Origin: Nonomuraea sp.
Lineage (GTDB): Bacteria; Actinomycetota; Actinomycetes; Streptosporangiales; Streptosporangiaceae
Length of the DNA stretch: 27,487 bases
Assembly (NCBI GenBank): GCA_013362835.1
Contig: JABFVJ010000497.1
Location: 1-27,487 of the forward strand
Reading direction: 5' to 3'
In this document: positions 7,301 to 13,971 of the stretch, in pieces
How positions within the stretch are numbered: the stretch's first letter is position 1
How the letters are laid out: every line of letters begins with the position of its first letter
Position numbers and translations under genes: made by a program
The notes under the pieces: model-generated
Seen by the model: the letters and a program-made list of their open reading frames with translations, nothing else
What the model was told of the DNA's origin: nothing
The model's database searches: none

Positions 7301-9251
7301 CGTCGACGTGCAGACCACCGACTTCACGGTGGCCGGCGTGGGCGACATGTCGGGCGACGTGTTCGGCAACGGCATGCTGCTCTCGCAGCACATCCGCCTG
7401 GTCGCCGCCTTCGACCACCGCCACGTCTTCGTCGACCCCTCGCCCGACGCCGCCCGCTCCTTCGCCGAGCGGCAACGCCTGTTCCAGCTCCCGCGCAGCT
7501 CGTGGGAGGACTACGACGCCTCGCTCATCTCCGCCGGCGGCGGCGTGTTCCCGCGTACGGCGAAGTCGATCCAGATCACCCCGCAGATGCGCGAGGCCCT
7601 GGGCATCGAGGCGGGCGTCACCTCGCTGGCCCCCAACGACCTGATCAGCGCCATCCTGCGGGCCCCCGTCGACCTGCTGTGGAACGGCGGCATCGGCACC
7701 TACGTCAAGGCCCAGTCCGAGTCCAACGCCGACGTCGGCGACAAGGCCAACGACGCGCTCCGGGTCAACGCGGCCGACCTGCGCTGCAAGGTCATCGGCG
7801 AGGGCGGCAACCTGGGCTTCACCCAGCTCGCCCGCGTCGAGTTCGCCCTCAACGGCGGCCTGGTCAACACCGACTTCATCGACAACTCGGCCGGGGTCGA
7901 CACCTCCGACCACGAGGTGAACATCAAGATCCTGCTCGACCAGGTCGTCCGCGACGGCGAGCTGACCGACAAGCAGCGCAACCAGGTGTTCTCGTCGATG
8001 ACCGACGAGGTCGCCGACCTGGTGCTGCGCGACAACTACGCCCAGAACATCGTGCTCGCCGCGGCCCGCGCCCAGGCCGTCGAGATGCTCCACATCCACG
8101 CCCGCTACCTGCGCAGGCTCGAACGCGACGGGCTGGTCAACCGGGAGCTGGAGTTCCTGCCGTCCGACAAGATGCTGGCCGAGCGGCGGCAGGCGAGGCT
8201 CGGGCTGACCGCGCCGGAGTTCTCGGTCCTGCTGGCCTACACCAAGCTGGTGGCCGATGCCGAGCTGCTGGGGTCCGAGCTGCCCGACGACCCGTATCTG
8301 GCGTCGTGGCTGGTGTCGTACTTCCCGTCGGCGCTGCGGGAGCGGTTCCGCACGTACATGGACGCCCATCCGCTGCGACGCGAGATCATCACGACCTGCG
8401 TGGTGAACGAGCTGGTCAACTCCATGGGCACCACGTTCATGTTCCGCTTCGGCGAGGAGACCGGCGCCTCGACGCCCGACATCGTGCGGGCCTACCTGGT
8501 GGCGCGCGAGGTCTTCGACCTGGCGAGCTTCTACCGGGCCGTGGAGTCGCTGGACAACAAGGCCGACACCGGCACCCAGATCGCGATGTTGCTGGAGGCG
8601 CGCAAGCTGGTCGAGCGCGGGGCGCGCTGGCTGCTGGTCAACCGCCGGCCGCCGCTCGACCTGGCCGGGTCGGTCGCCTTCTTCGTCAAGGGCGTCAACG
8701 GGCTGGTCGCCCACCTGCCCAAGCTGCTCACCGGGCCCGACCTCGCCGCGTACGAGGAGCGCAGAGACTCCTTCGTGGCGCGCGGGGTGCCGCAGGAGCT
8801 GGCCGAGCGGGCGGCCGCGATGGTCCCGGCGTACTCGACGCTCGACCTGGTCGAGGTGGCGTCCGTGACGGGCCGTCCGGTGAGCGAGGTGGCCGAGGTC
8901 TACTTCGACCTGGCCGACCGCCTGCAGCTCGCCCGCCTGCGCGAACGCGTCATCGCCCTGCCCAGGGACAACCGGTGGAACTCGATGGCCCGCTCGGCCC
9001 TGCGCGACGACCTGTACGCCGCCCACGCCTCCCTGACCCGCGACGTGCTGGCCCACAGCACGCCGGGGCTGCCGCCGGAGGAGCGCCTGGCCCGGTGGTC
9101 CGAGGCCAACTCGGCCGCCGTCGGACGCGCCAAGCAGACGCTGTCGGAGATCTGGGAGAGCGACCACTTCGACCTGGCGACGCTGTCGGTGGCCCTGCGC
9201 GCCATCCGCACCCTGGTGGCCGCCAGCAACCTGCCGCACACCGAGGCGTAG
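4383..9251 (+). CDS. NAD-specific glutamate dehydrogenase, large (about 180 kDa) class
   Basis: This enzyme oxidatively deaminates L-glutamate to 2-oxoglutarate and ammonium with NAD+. At 1,622 residues it matches the actinobacterial large-GDH class (about 1,650 in Streptomyces). The N-terminal half is the long regulatory region ([15 protein letters not shown] at the start, [19 protein letters not shown] about residues 86-104, [17 protein letters not shown]). The catalytic core has [31 protein letters not shown] at 847-857 with the substrate lysines, [15 protein letters not shown] near 985 for dinucleotide binding, and [9 protein letters not shown]. I prefer ATG 4383, ten bases after AAAGGAG, because [11 protein letters not shown] matches relatives. 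ATG 4341 is in frame, overlaps the dioxygenase stop as ATGA and would add 14 residues. The pairing with tryptophan dioxygenase suggests amino-acid catabolism. Confidence 0.95.
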   Translation: [1622 protein letters not shown]

Positions 9252-9270
9252 AACGCCGCGACGCGGGCCC

Positions 9271-10299
9271 CTACTCGCCGGTGGCGCGGGTGAGGGCCCC
9301 GTCGTGGGCGATGACGCGGGCGGCGGCCGGCGTCGTCAGCGGGGGCACCACGGAGGCGTACTGGTGGATCTCCGTGAGCTTGAGGCTGCGGCGCACCGAC
9401 GAGCCCGAGATCGCCCACCCCGCCTCGGGCGGGACCGGGATGATGTAGGTGTTGTTGGCGACCGTGCGGGTCGAGGTGGTGCGCGACAGCGAGTATTGGA
9501 TCAGCGCGCCGCCGTCGGCCGTGCGCAGCGCGTAGACGGGCCAGTTGTCGGCGCTGAAGATCGAGTCGTAGCTGAACCCGTCCTTCTTCGCCTTCTCGCG
9601 GTCGGTGGCGATCTGCTCGGCCACGTCCGTCGTGTAGGGGCCGTCGGCGATCAGGCCCGCCGTCACCCCGGCCGACCCGGTCTCGGCCACGCTCGCGTGC
9701 ACGGGGCCCATGTACTGGGGGCTGATCGTGACGCTCTTGTCGTCGGGCGTGAGCGTGGTCGCGTAGCCGTCGGCGTCGAGCCGCACCTCGGGCACCTGCT
9801 GTCCCGACAGGAGTTGCGCGGCCGAGCTGAGCTGCCAGTCCTCGCCCTTGGCGAACGTCAGCAGCGTCGGCTGCCCGTCGCGGGTCACCAGCGCGCTGAA
9901 CCACGGCGGCTGACCCTGCGGGACCGACCTCGGCACGTAGAGGGTCGGCGAGCCCCACGTGTGGCGCGGCGGGCGGTTGTCGGTGGCCTGGTAGGCGGCC
10001 TGCGTCAGCGAGGTCTGCCCGTCGCGGGTCAGCTCGACGGCCAGCCCGAGCCGGCCCGGCACGTCGCTCTGCACCCGCAGCACGTCGTCGGTGGCGAGGA
10101 TCTCGCGCACCGCCTCGGCCGCCTCGGTGCGCGTCACGACGGGAGGCGCGCCGGTGGGCGAAGGACTCGCCGAGCCGGACACGGCCGCCTTGCTCGCGGG
10201 TGTCGTGGGAGGCGCCTGAGCAGGGCTTGTGCACGCGGTCGCCGCGGCCAGCACGCCGACGGCGAGCGCCAGCACCTTCCCCCGACCGTATGCACGCAC
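9271..10299 (-). CDS. Putative lipoprotein, family found beside prfB in actinomycetes
   Basis: The 342-residue product begins with a signal peptide (VLALAVGVLAAATAC) whose cysteine at residue 23 fits a weak lipobox (ATAC, without the usual leucine at -3). A Ser/Pro/Ala-rich linker follows, then a globular domain with PPWFSALVTRDGQPTLLTFAKGEDWQLSSA, SPQYMGPVHASV, DSIFSADNWPVYALRTADGGALIQYSLSRT and an APEAGW-like PPEAGWAISGS. I recall similar proteins of unknown function (possibly the DUF8094 group) next to prfB. The GTG at 10299 has only a weak GGCGAG nearby. It is divergent from prfB across 47 bases and convergent with the glutamate dehydrogenase, ending 19 bases from it. It is probably anchored on the outer face of the membrane. 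No catalytic motif was recognised. Confidence 0.7.
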   Translation of the reverse strand: MRAYGRGKVLALAVGVLAAATACTSPAQAPPTTPASKAAVSGSASPSPTGAPPVVTRTEAAEAVREILATDDVLRVQSDVPGRLGLAVELTRDGQTSLTQAAYQATDNRPPRHTWGSPTLYVPRSVPQGQPPWFSALVTRDGQPTLLTFAKGEDWQLSSAAQLLSGQQVPEVRLDADGYATTLTPDDKSVTISPQYMGPVHASVAETGSAGVTAGLIADGPYTTDVAEQIATDREKAKKDGFSYDSIFSADNWPVYALRTADGGALIQYSLSRTTSTRTVANNTYIIPVPPEAGWAISGSSVRRSLKLTEIHQYASVVPPLTTPAAARVIAHDGALTRATGE

Positions 10300-10308
10300 C
10301 TCGCCATG

Positions 10309-10347
10309 TTATTCGGGCCCGCGAGGGTCGCGTACCCTAGGGAGACG
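10309..10347 (+). promoter_or_regulatory. Putative leaderless promoter of prfB
   Basis: TACCCT at 10333-10338 has the TAnnnT form of a -10 box and ends eight bases before the GTG start at 10347. TTATTC at 10309-10314 could serve as a weak -35 with an 18-base spacer. GGGAG lies only two bases before the GTG, too close for a working ribosome-binding site, so the transcript may begin at the start codon. Confidence 0.45.
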
Positions 10348-11462
10348 TGGCAGGCATCGATCCGGCAGAAGAGATCAACGAGCTCGCGAACACGCTCCGC
10401 AGCATCCAGGACGTGCTCGACCTCGACGCGATGCGCAAGCATATCGAGGAGCTGGAGCAGCAGGTTGCCGCCCCAGACCTGTGGGACGACCCCGAGCAGG
10501 CGCAGAAGGTCACCAGCAAGCTCTCCCATCTCCAGGGCGAGCTCAACCGCGTCGAGGGCGTGGCGCGCCGCCTCGACGACCTGAGGGTGCTCTACGAGCT
10601 CGCGGCCGAGGAGTCCGACGACGACACGCGCGTCGAGGCCGACAAGGAGCTGGAGTCCCTCAAGTCCGACATCGGCGCCCTTGAGATCCGCACCCTCCTG
10701 TCGGGCGAATACGACGCCCGCGAGGCCCTGGTCACGATCAACTCCCAGGCCGGTGGCGTCGACGCCGCCGACTGGGCCGAGATGCTGCTGCGGATGTACC
10801 TGCGGTGGGCCGAGCGCAAGGGCTACTCCACCGAGGTCTACGACACCTCCTACGCGGAGGAGGCCGGCATCAAGTCGGCCACGTTCACGATCAAGTCCCC
10901 CTACGCCTACGGCACGTTGCGCGGCGAGCACGGCACCCACCGGCTGGTCCGCATCAGCCCGTTCGACAACCAGGGCCGCCGCCAGACCTCGTTCGCGGGC
11001 GTCGACATCGTGCCCGTCGTCGAGCAGACCGACCACATCGACATCAACGAAGACGACCTGCGCATCGACGTCTACCGTTCCTCGGGGCCGGGCGGCCAGG
11101 GCGTCAACACGACCGACTCGGCGGTGCGCATCACGCACCTCCCGACCGGCATCGTGGTCTCCTGCCAGAACGAGCGCTCCCAGCTCCAGAACCGCGCCTC
11201 GGCCATGAACGTGCTCCAGGCCAAGCTGCTGGAGCGCAAGCGGCAGGAGGAGGCGGAGAAGATGTCGGAGCTGCGTGGCGCGACGACCACGTCATGGGGC
11301 ACGCAGATCCGCAACTACGTGCTCCACCCGTATCAGATCGTGAAGGACCTGCGCACGGGCACGGAGGCGGGCAACCCGTCGGCGGTGCTCGACGGCGACC
11401 TCGACGGGTTCATCGAGTCGGAGATCCGCTGGATGCGCAGGCAGGAGTCAGGCACCGACTAG
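10347..11462 (+). CDS. prfB: Peptide chain release factor 2 (RF2)
   Basis: RF2 reads UAA and UGA stop codons in the ribosomal A site and triggers release of the finished protein. The 371-residue product has the N-terminal helical domain ([18 protein letters not shown]), the [25 protein letters not shown] stretch in which SPF is the RF2 stop-recognition tripeptide, and [20 protein letters not shown] with the universal GGQ at residues 249-251 that enters the peptidyl-transferase centre. The C-terminus ([24 protein letters not shown]) is typical. The frame is continuous: there is no in-frame UGA needing a +1 shift as in Escherichia coli prfB, which is normal in actinobacteria. Its 3' end overlaps a small convergent gene by 15 bases. 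Confidence 0.98.
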   Translation: MAGIDPAEEINELANTLRSIQDVLDLDAMRKHIEELEQQVAAPDLWDDPEQAQKVTSKLSHLQGELNRVEGVARRLDDLRVLYELAAEESDDDTRVEADKELESLKSDIGALEIRTLLSGEYDAREALVTINSQAGGVDAADWAEMLLRMYLRWAERKGYSTEVYDTSYAEEAGIKSATFTIKSPYAYGTLRGEHGTHRLVRISPFDNQGRRQTSFAGVDIVPVVEQTDHIDINEDDLRIDVYRSSGPGGQGVNTTDSAVRITHLPTGIVVSCQNERSQLQNRASAMNVLQAKLLERKRQEEAEKMSELRGATTTSWGTQIRNYVLHPYQIVKDLRTGTEAGNPSAVLDGDLDGFIESEIRWMRRQESGTD

Positions 11463-11639
11463 GTGCCTGAGCACCAGCGTCGCGAAGAGCAGGACGAGGA
11501 GCAGGACGGCGACGAGAGCGGGTGACAACCCGGCGAAGCCGTGGTTGTGCATCCGCTCCCTGTTGGCACGGCAGAGAGGGCAGCGGCCCTCGATGACCGG
11601 GTGGGCACACTGCGCGCATACGAGGTGTTCGCAACTCAT
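11448..11639 (-). CDS. Zinc-ribbon membrane microprotein
   Basis: This 63-residue protein has two parts. The N-terminus carries four ordered cysteine/histidine clusters (C3-E-H5, C8-A-Q-C11-A-H13, then C20-P-L-C23) resembling a small zinc ribbon. The C-terminus is a single hydrophobic helix (about residues 41-60, [19 protein letters not shown]). I recall similar very short proteins beside prfB in other actinomycetes. The ATG at 11639 lies ten bases after a TAGACT box on the same strand and has only a weak GGGG upstream. Its last 15 bases overlap the end of prfB tail to tail. Function unknown; a membrane-tethered metal- or redox-responsive element is one possibility. Confidence 0.7.
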   Translation of the reverse strand: MSCEHLVCAQCAHPVIEGRCPLCRANRERMHNHGFAGLSPALVAVLLLVLLFATLVLRHLVGA

Positions 11640-11649
11640 GACAGCCCCA

Positions 11650-11655
11650 AGTCTA
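11650..11655 (-). promoter_or_regulatory. -10 box for the zinc-ribbon microprotein gene
   Basis: TAGACT is read on the minus strand from 11655 to 11650, ten bases before the ATG at 11639, implying a very short or absent leader. The same hexamer appears twice on the plus strand in this intergenic region, at 11708 and 11817. Confidence 0.4.
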
Positions 11656-11707
11656 GCCGCACAATCGTTTTGTTTCCGTTATGGACGTTCCATGCCAGTC
11701 TTCCCCC

Positions 11708-11713
11708 TAGACT
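11708..11713 (+). promoter_or_regulatory. Upstream TAGACT promoter-like box before ftsE
   Basis: The block CCCCTAGACTG occurs here and again 109 bases downstream (TAGACT at 11817), just before ftsE. If active, this copy would give ftsEX a second transcript with a leader of about 120 bases. No good -35 hexamer is visible. Confidence 0.3.
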
Positions 11714-11816
11714 GTCGTCTGGCCAATCGGAACGTCGATCATCAGTAAAGACGACGCCCCCGATCGGCCGGCGGCGGGAAATGGGCATGTGCCACCCTCG
11801 CTTCCGTCCTGACCCC

Positions 11817-11822
11817 TAGACT
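11817..11822 (+). promoter_or_regulatory. Proximal TAGACT -10 box of ftsE
   Basis: TAGACT at 11817-11822 lies eight bases before the GTG at 11831, the first codon of a four-codon reading frame that overlaps the ftsE start. No clear -35 element is visible. It is the second copy of CCCCTAGACTG in this gap. Confidence 0.4.
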
Positions 11823-11830
11823 GGCATGCC

Positions 11831-11845
11831 GTGATGCTCTCGTGA
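11831..11845 (+). promoter_or_regulatory. Possible leaderless four-codon leader cistron coupled to ftsE
   Basis: GTG ATG CTC TCG TGA forms a minimal reading frame whose stop overlaps the ftsE start as GTGA (11842-11845). ftsE itself lacks a Shine-Dalgarno sequence. If transcription starts at about 11831, as the spacing from the TAGACT box suggests, ribosomes could load on the leaderless GTG, terminate, and restart on ftsE. Confidence 0.3.
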
Positions 11846-12531
11846 TCCATTTCGATAATGTCACCAAGGTCTACGCGAACCAGAACCGGCCCGCTCTCGA
11901 CCATGTCTCGGTTGACGTGGACAAGGGCGAGTTCGTGTTCCTCGTCGGCCCTTCGGGGTCAGGCAAGTCCACGTTCCTGCGTCTGATCCTCAAAGAGGAA
12001 CGGCCCAACTCCGGCGCGATTCACGTCGCGGGCAAGGATCTGGCCCGTCTCTCCAACTTCAAGGTGCCTCACCTGCGCCGCCGCATCGGCTGCGTCTTCC
12101 AGGACTTCAGGTTGCTCCCGAACAAGAACGTCTACGAGAACGTGGCGTTCGCGCTCGAGGTCATCGGCAAGCCCAGGCGGTTCATCCGCAAGGTCGTGCC
12201 CGAGGTCATCGAGCTGGTCGGCCTGGAGGGCAAGGCCCATCGCATGCCCGACGAGCTGTCCGGCGGCGAGCAGCAGCGCGTCGCCATGGCCCGCGCGTTC
12301 GTCAACCGGCCGATGATCCTGCTGGCCGACGAGCCCACGGGCAACATCGACCCCGCGACGAGCATCGGCATCATGAAGGTGCTCGACCGCATCAACCGGA
12401 CTGGCACCACGGTCGTCATGGCCACGCACGACGCGGCCATCGTGGACTCCATGCGCAAACGCGTCGTCGAGCTGGAGGACGGAAAGATCGTCCGTGACCA
12501 GTCGCGTGGCGTGTACGGCCAGGCGTACTGA
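11842..12531 (+). CDS. ftsE: Cell-division ABC transporter ATP-binding protein FtsE
   Basis: FtsE is the cytoplasmic ATPase that pairs with FtsX and signals through the membrane to activate peptidoglycan hydrolases at division or growth sites. The 229-residue product has Walker [10 protein letters not shown] at 36-44, the Q-loop in [24 protein letters not shown], the signature LSGGEQQR from 139, Walker B ILLADEP with D163/E164, and the H-loop ATHD with H196. It ends RGVYGQAY, like actinobacterial relatives. The GTG at 11842 gives the family N-terminus ([10 protein letters not shown]) but has no ribosome-binding site; translation may be coupled to a tiny upstream frame. ftsX follows after 20 bases. 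Confidence 0.97.
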   Translation: MIHFDNVTKVYANQNRPALDHVSVDVDKGEFVFLVGPSGSGKSTFLRLILKEERPNSGAIHVAGKDLARLSNFKVPHLRRRIGCVFQDFRLLPNKNVYENVAFALEVIGKPRRFIRKVVPEVIELVGLEGKAHRMPDELSGGEQQRVAMARAFVNRPMILLADEPTGNIDPATSIGIMKVLDRINRTGTTVVMATHDAAIVDSMRKRVVELEDGKIVRDQSRGVYGQAY

Positions 12532-12551
12532 CAGGGAGCGGCAGACAGAAC

Positions 12552-13460
12552 ATGCGGGCGAACTTCATCTTCTCCGAGGTCTGGATCGGCCTCCGTCGCA
12601 ACCTGACCATGACGATCGCCGTCGTCATCACCGTGGCCGTCGGTATGGCGATGCTGGGCGTCGGCTTGATGATCAACGCCCAGGTCTCCATGCTCAAGGG
12701 CTACTGGGACGACAAGGTGGAGATCTCGGTCTTCCTCTGCACCAAGAACTCGGCCATCCCGGCCTGCAACGGCAAGGCGATCACGCCCGCGCAGATCAAG
12801 GCGCTGGACGAGCACATCAAGGGCATCCCGGGGGTCGAGCGCGTCTTCTTCGAGGACCAGAGCGCCGCGTACAACAACTTCAAGTCCGCGTACCAGTCCA
12901 ACCCCACCCTCGTCCAGGTCACCAAGGTCGAGGACATGCCCCAGTCGTTCCGCGTGAAACTGGTCGACCCCGACAACTACCAGCCCGTCATCCAGGCCGT
13001 TAAGGGTCAGCCCGGCGTGTCCCAGGTGATGGACCAGAAACAGCTGATCGGCAAGTTCTTCGACATGCTCGACAAGCTGTCCTTCTACGCGCTCGCGGTG
13101 GCCATCATCCTGGTGCTCGCGGCGGCGCTGCTGATCGGCAACACGGTCCGGCTGTCGGCGTTCAACCGGCGCAGGGAGACGGGGATCATGCGCCTGGTCG
13201 GCGCGTCCAACCTCTACATCCAGCTGCCGTTCGTCATGGAGGGCGTGATCGCCGGCCTCATCGGCGGCGTCTTCGCGGCGGTCATCCTGATCGTGACGAA
13301 GGTCATGCTCTTCGAAGAGGTCGCCATCTACTTCGGCAACAGCACGGCCCAGCTCGGCTGGGACGCGGTGGCGCAGACCATCACGCTCACCATGGCGATC
13401 GGCGTCGTGATCTGTGTGCTGGCCTCGTTCGTGACGCTCCGCCGATACCTCAGGGTGTGA
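12552..13460 (+). CDS. ftsX: Cell-division permease-like protein FtsX
   Basis: The 302-residue product is the membrane partner of FtsE. The first helix (about residues 18-44) is followed by an extracytoplasmic domain (about 45-175) that contacts a hydrolase or its activator, then three more helices (about 176-200, 225-250 and 275-295). The conserved cytoplasmic loop AFNRRRETGIMRLVGAS, which couples to FtsE, lies between helices 2 and 3. The extracytoplasmic domain has two cysteines ten residues apart (VFLCTKNSAIPAC). The nearest GGGAG is 13 bases before ATG 12552, a rather long spacing. In some actinomycetes a peptidase gene lies between ftsX and smpB; here smpB follows after 23 bases, as in mycobacteria. 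Confidence 0.96.
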   Translation: MRANFIFSEVWIGLRRNLTMTIAVVITVAVGMAMLGVGLMINAQVSMLKGYWDDKVEISVFLCTKNSAIPACNGKAITPAQIKALDEHIKGIPGVERVFFEDQSAAYNNFKSAYQSNPTLVQVTKVEDMPQSFRVKLVDPDNYQPVIQAVKGQPGVSQVMDQKQLIGKFFDMLDKLSFYALAVAIILVLAAALLIGNTVRLSAFNRRRETGIMRLVGASNLYIQLPFVMEGVIAGLIGGVFAAVILIVTKVMLFEEVAIYFGNSTAQLGWDAVAQTITLTMAIGVVICVLASFVTLRRYLRV

Positions 13461-13483
13461 GGAATCGCCGGTAAGGTCGAAGC

Positions 13484-13951
13484 ATGCCACGTGAGACCGG
13501 GCGGAAGGTCATCGCCCAGAACAAGCGTGCTCGGCACGACTACCACCTTGAGGACACCTTCGAGGCGGGGCTCGTGCTGCAGGGCACGGAGGTGAAGTCG
13601 CTCCGCGAGGGCCGCGCCTCGCTCGTCGACGGCTATGCCAGCATCGACGGTGACGAAGCGTGGCTGCTCAACGTGCACATTCCCGAATATTCGCAGGGCA
13701 CGTGGACCAACCACACGGCCCGCCGCAAGCGCAAGCTGCTGCTGCACCGCAAGGAGATCGAGAAGCTCGCCTCCATCACCAAGGAGGGCGGGCTGACGAT
13801 CATCCCGACGGTCCTGTACTTCAAGGACGGCCGGGCCAAGGTCGAGATCGCCGTCGCCCGAGGCAAGAAAGACTGGGACAAGCGGCAGTCGCTCGCGGAG
13901 CAGCAGGCCAAGCGGGAGATGGCCCGCGCCCTGCGGCACCGCAACCGATGA
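13484..13951 (+). CDS. smpB: SsrA-binding protein SmpB
   Basis: SmpB binds the tRNA-like end of tmRNA and brings it into ribosomes stalled on broken messages. The 155-residue product shows the family pattern throughout: [81 protein letters not shown] and a basic C-terminal tail ([28 protein letters not shown]), which becomes helical in the decoding centre. AAGG lies eight bases before ATG 13484. The ssrA gene it serves is about 2.2 kb downstream, separated by one gene. Confidence 0.98.
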   Translation: MPRETGRKVIAQNKRARHDYHLEDTFEAGLVLQGTEVKSLREGRASLVDGYASIDGDEAWLLNVHIPEYSQGTWTNHTARRKRKLLLHRKEIEKLASITKEGGLTIIPTVLYFKDGRAKVEIAVARGKKDWDKRQSLAEQQAKREMARALRHRNR

Positions 13952-13971
13952 GAGCGGCGGCACCCTAACCG

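Noticed and set aside
4362..9239. A 1,625-codon open frame on the minus strand, and a 1,671-codon frame on the plus strand, across the glutamate dehydrogenase gene
   Set aside because: They mirror the real gene in other frames. High GC content leaves few stops there, the products are Arg/Ala/Gly or Val/Gln/His-rich low-complexity strings, and no domain is recognisable.
9251..9271. Terminator between the glutamate dehydrogenase and the convergent lipoprotein gene
   Set aside because: Only CCGCG-A-CGCGG is present. A one-base loop cannot form a normal hairpin, and there is no U-tract.
10347..10450. Programmed frameshift in prfB
   Set aside because: The frame is continuous, with no internal TGA. 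Actinobacterial prfB normally lacks the E. coli-type frameshift.
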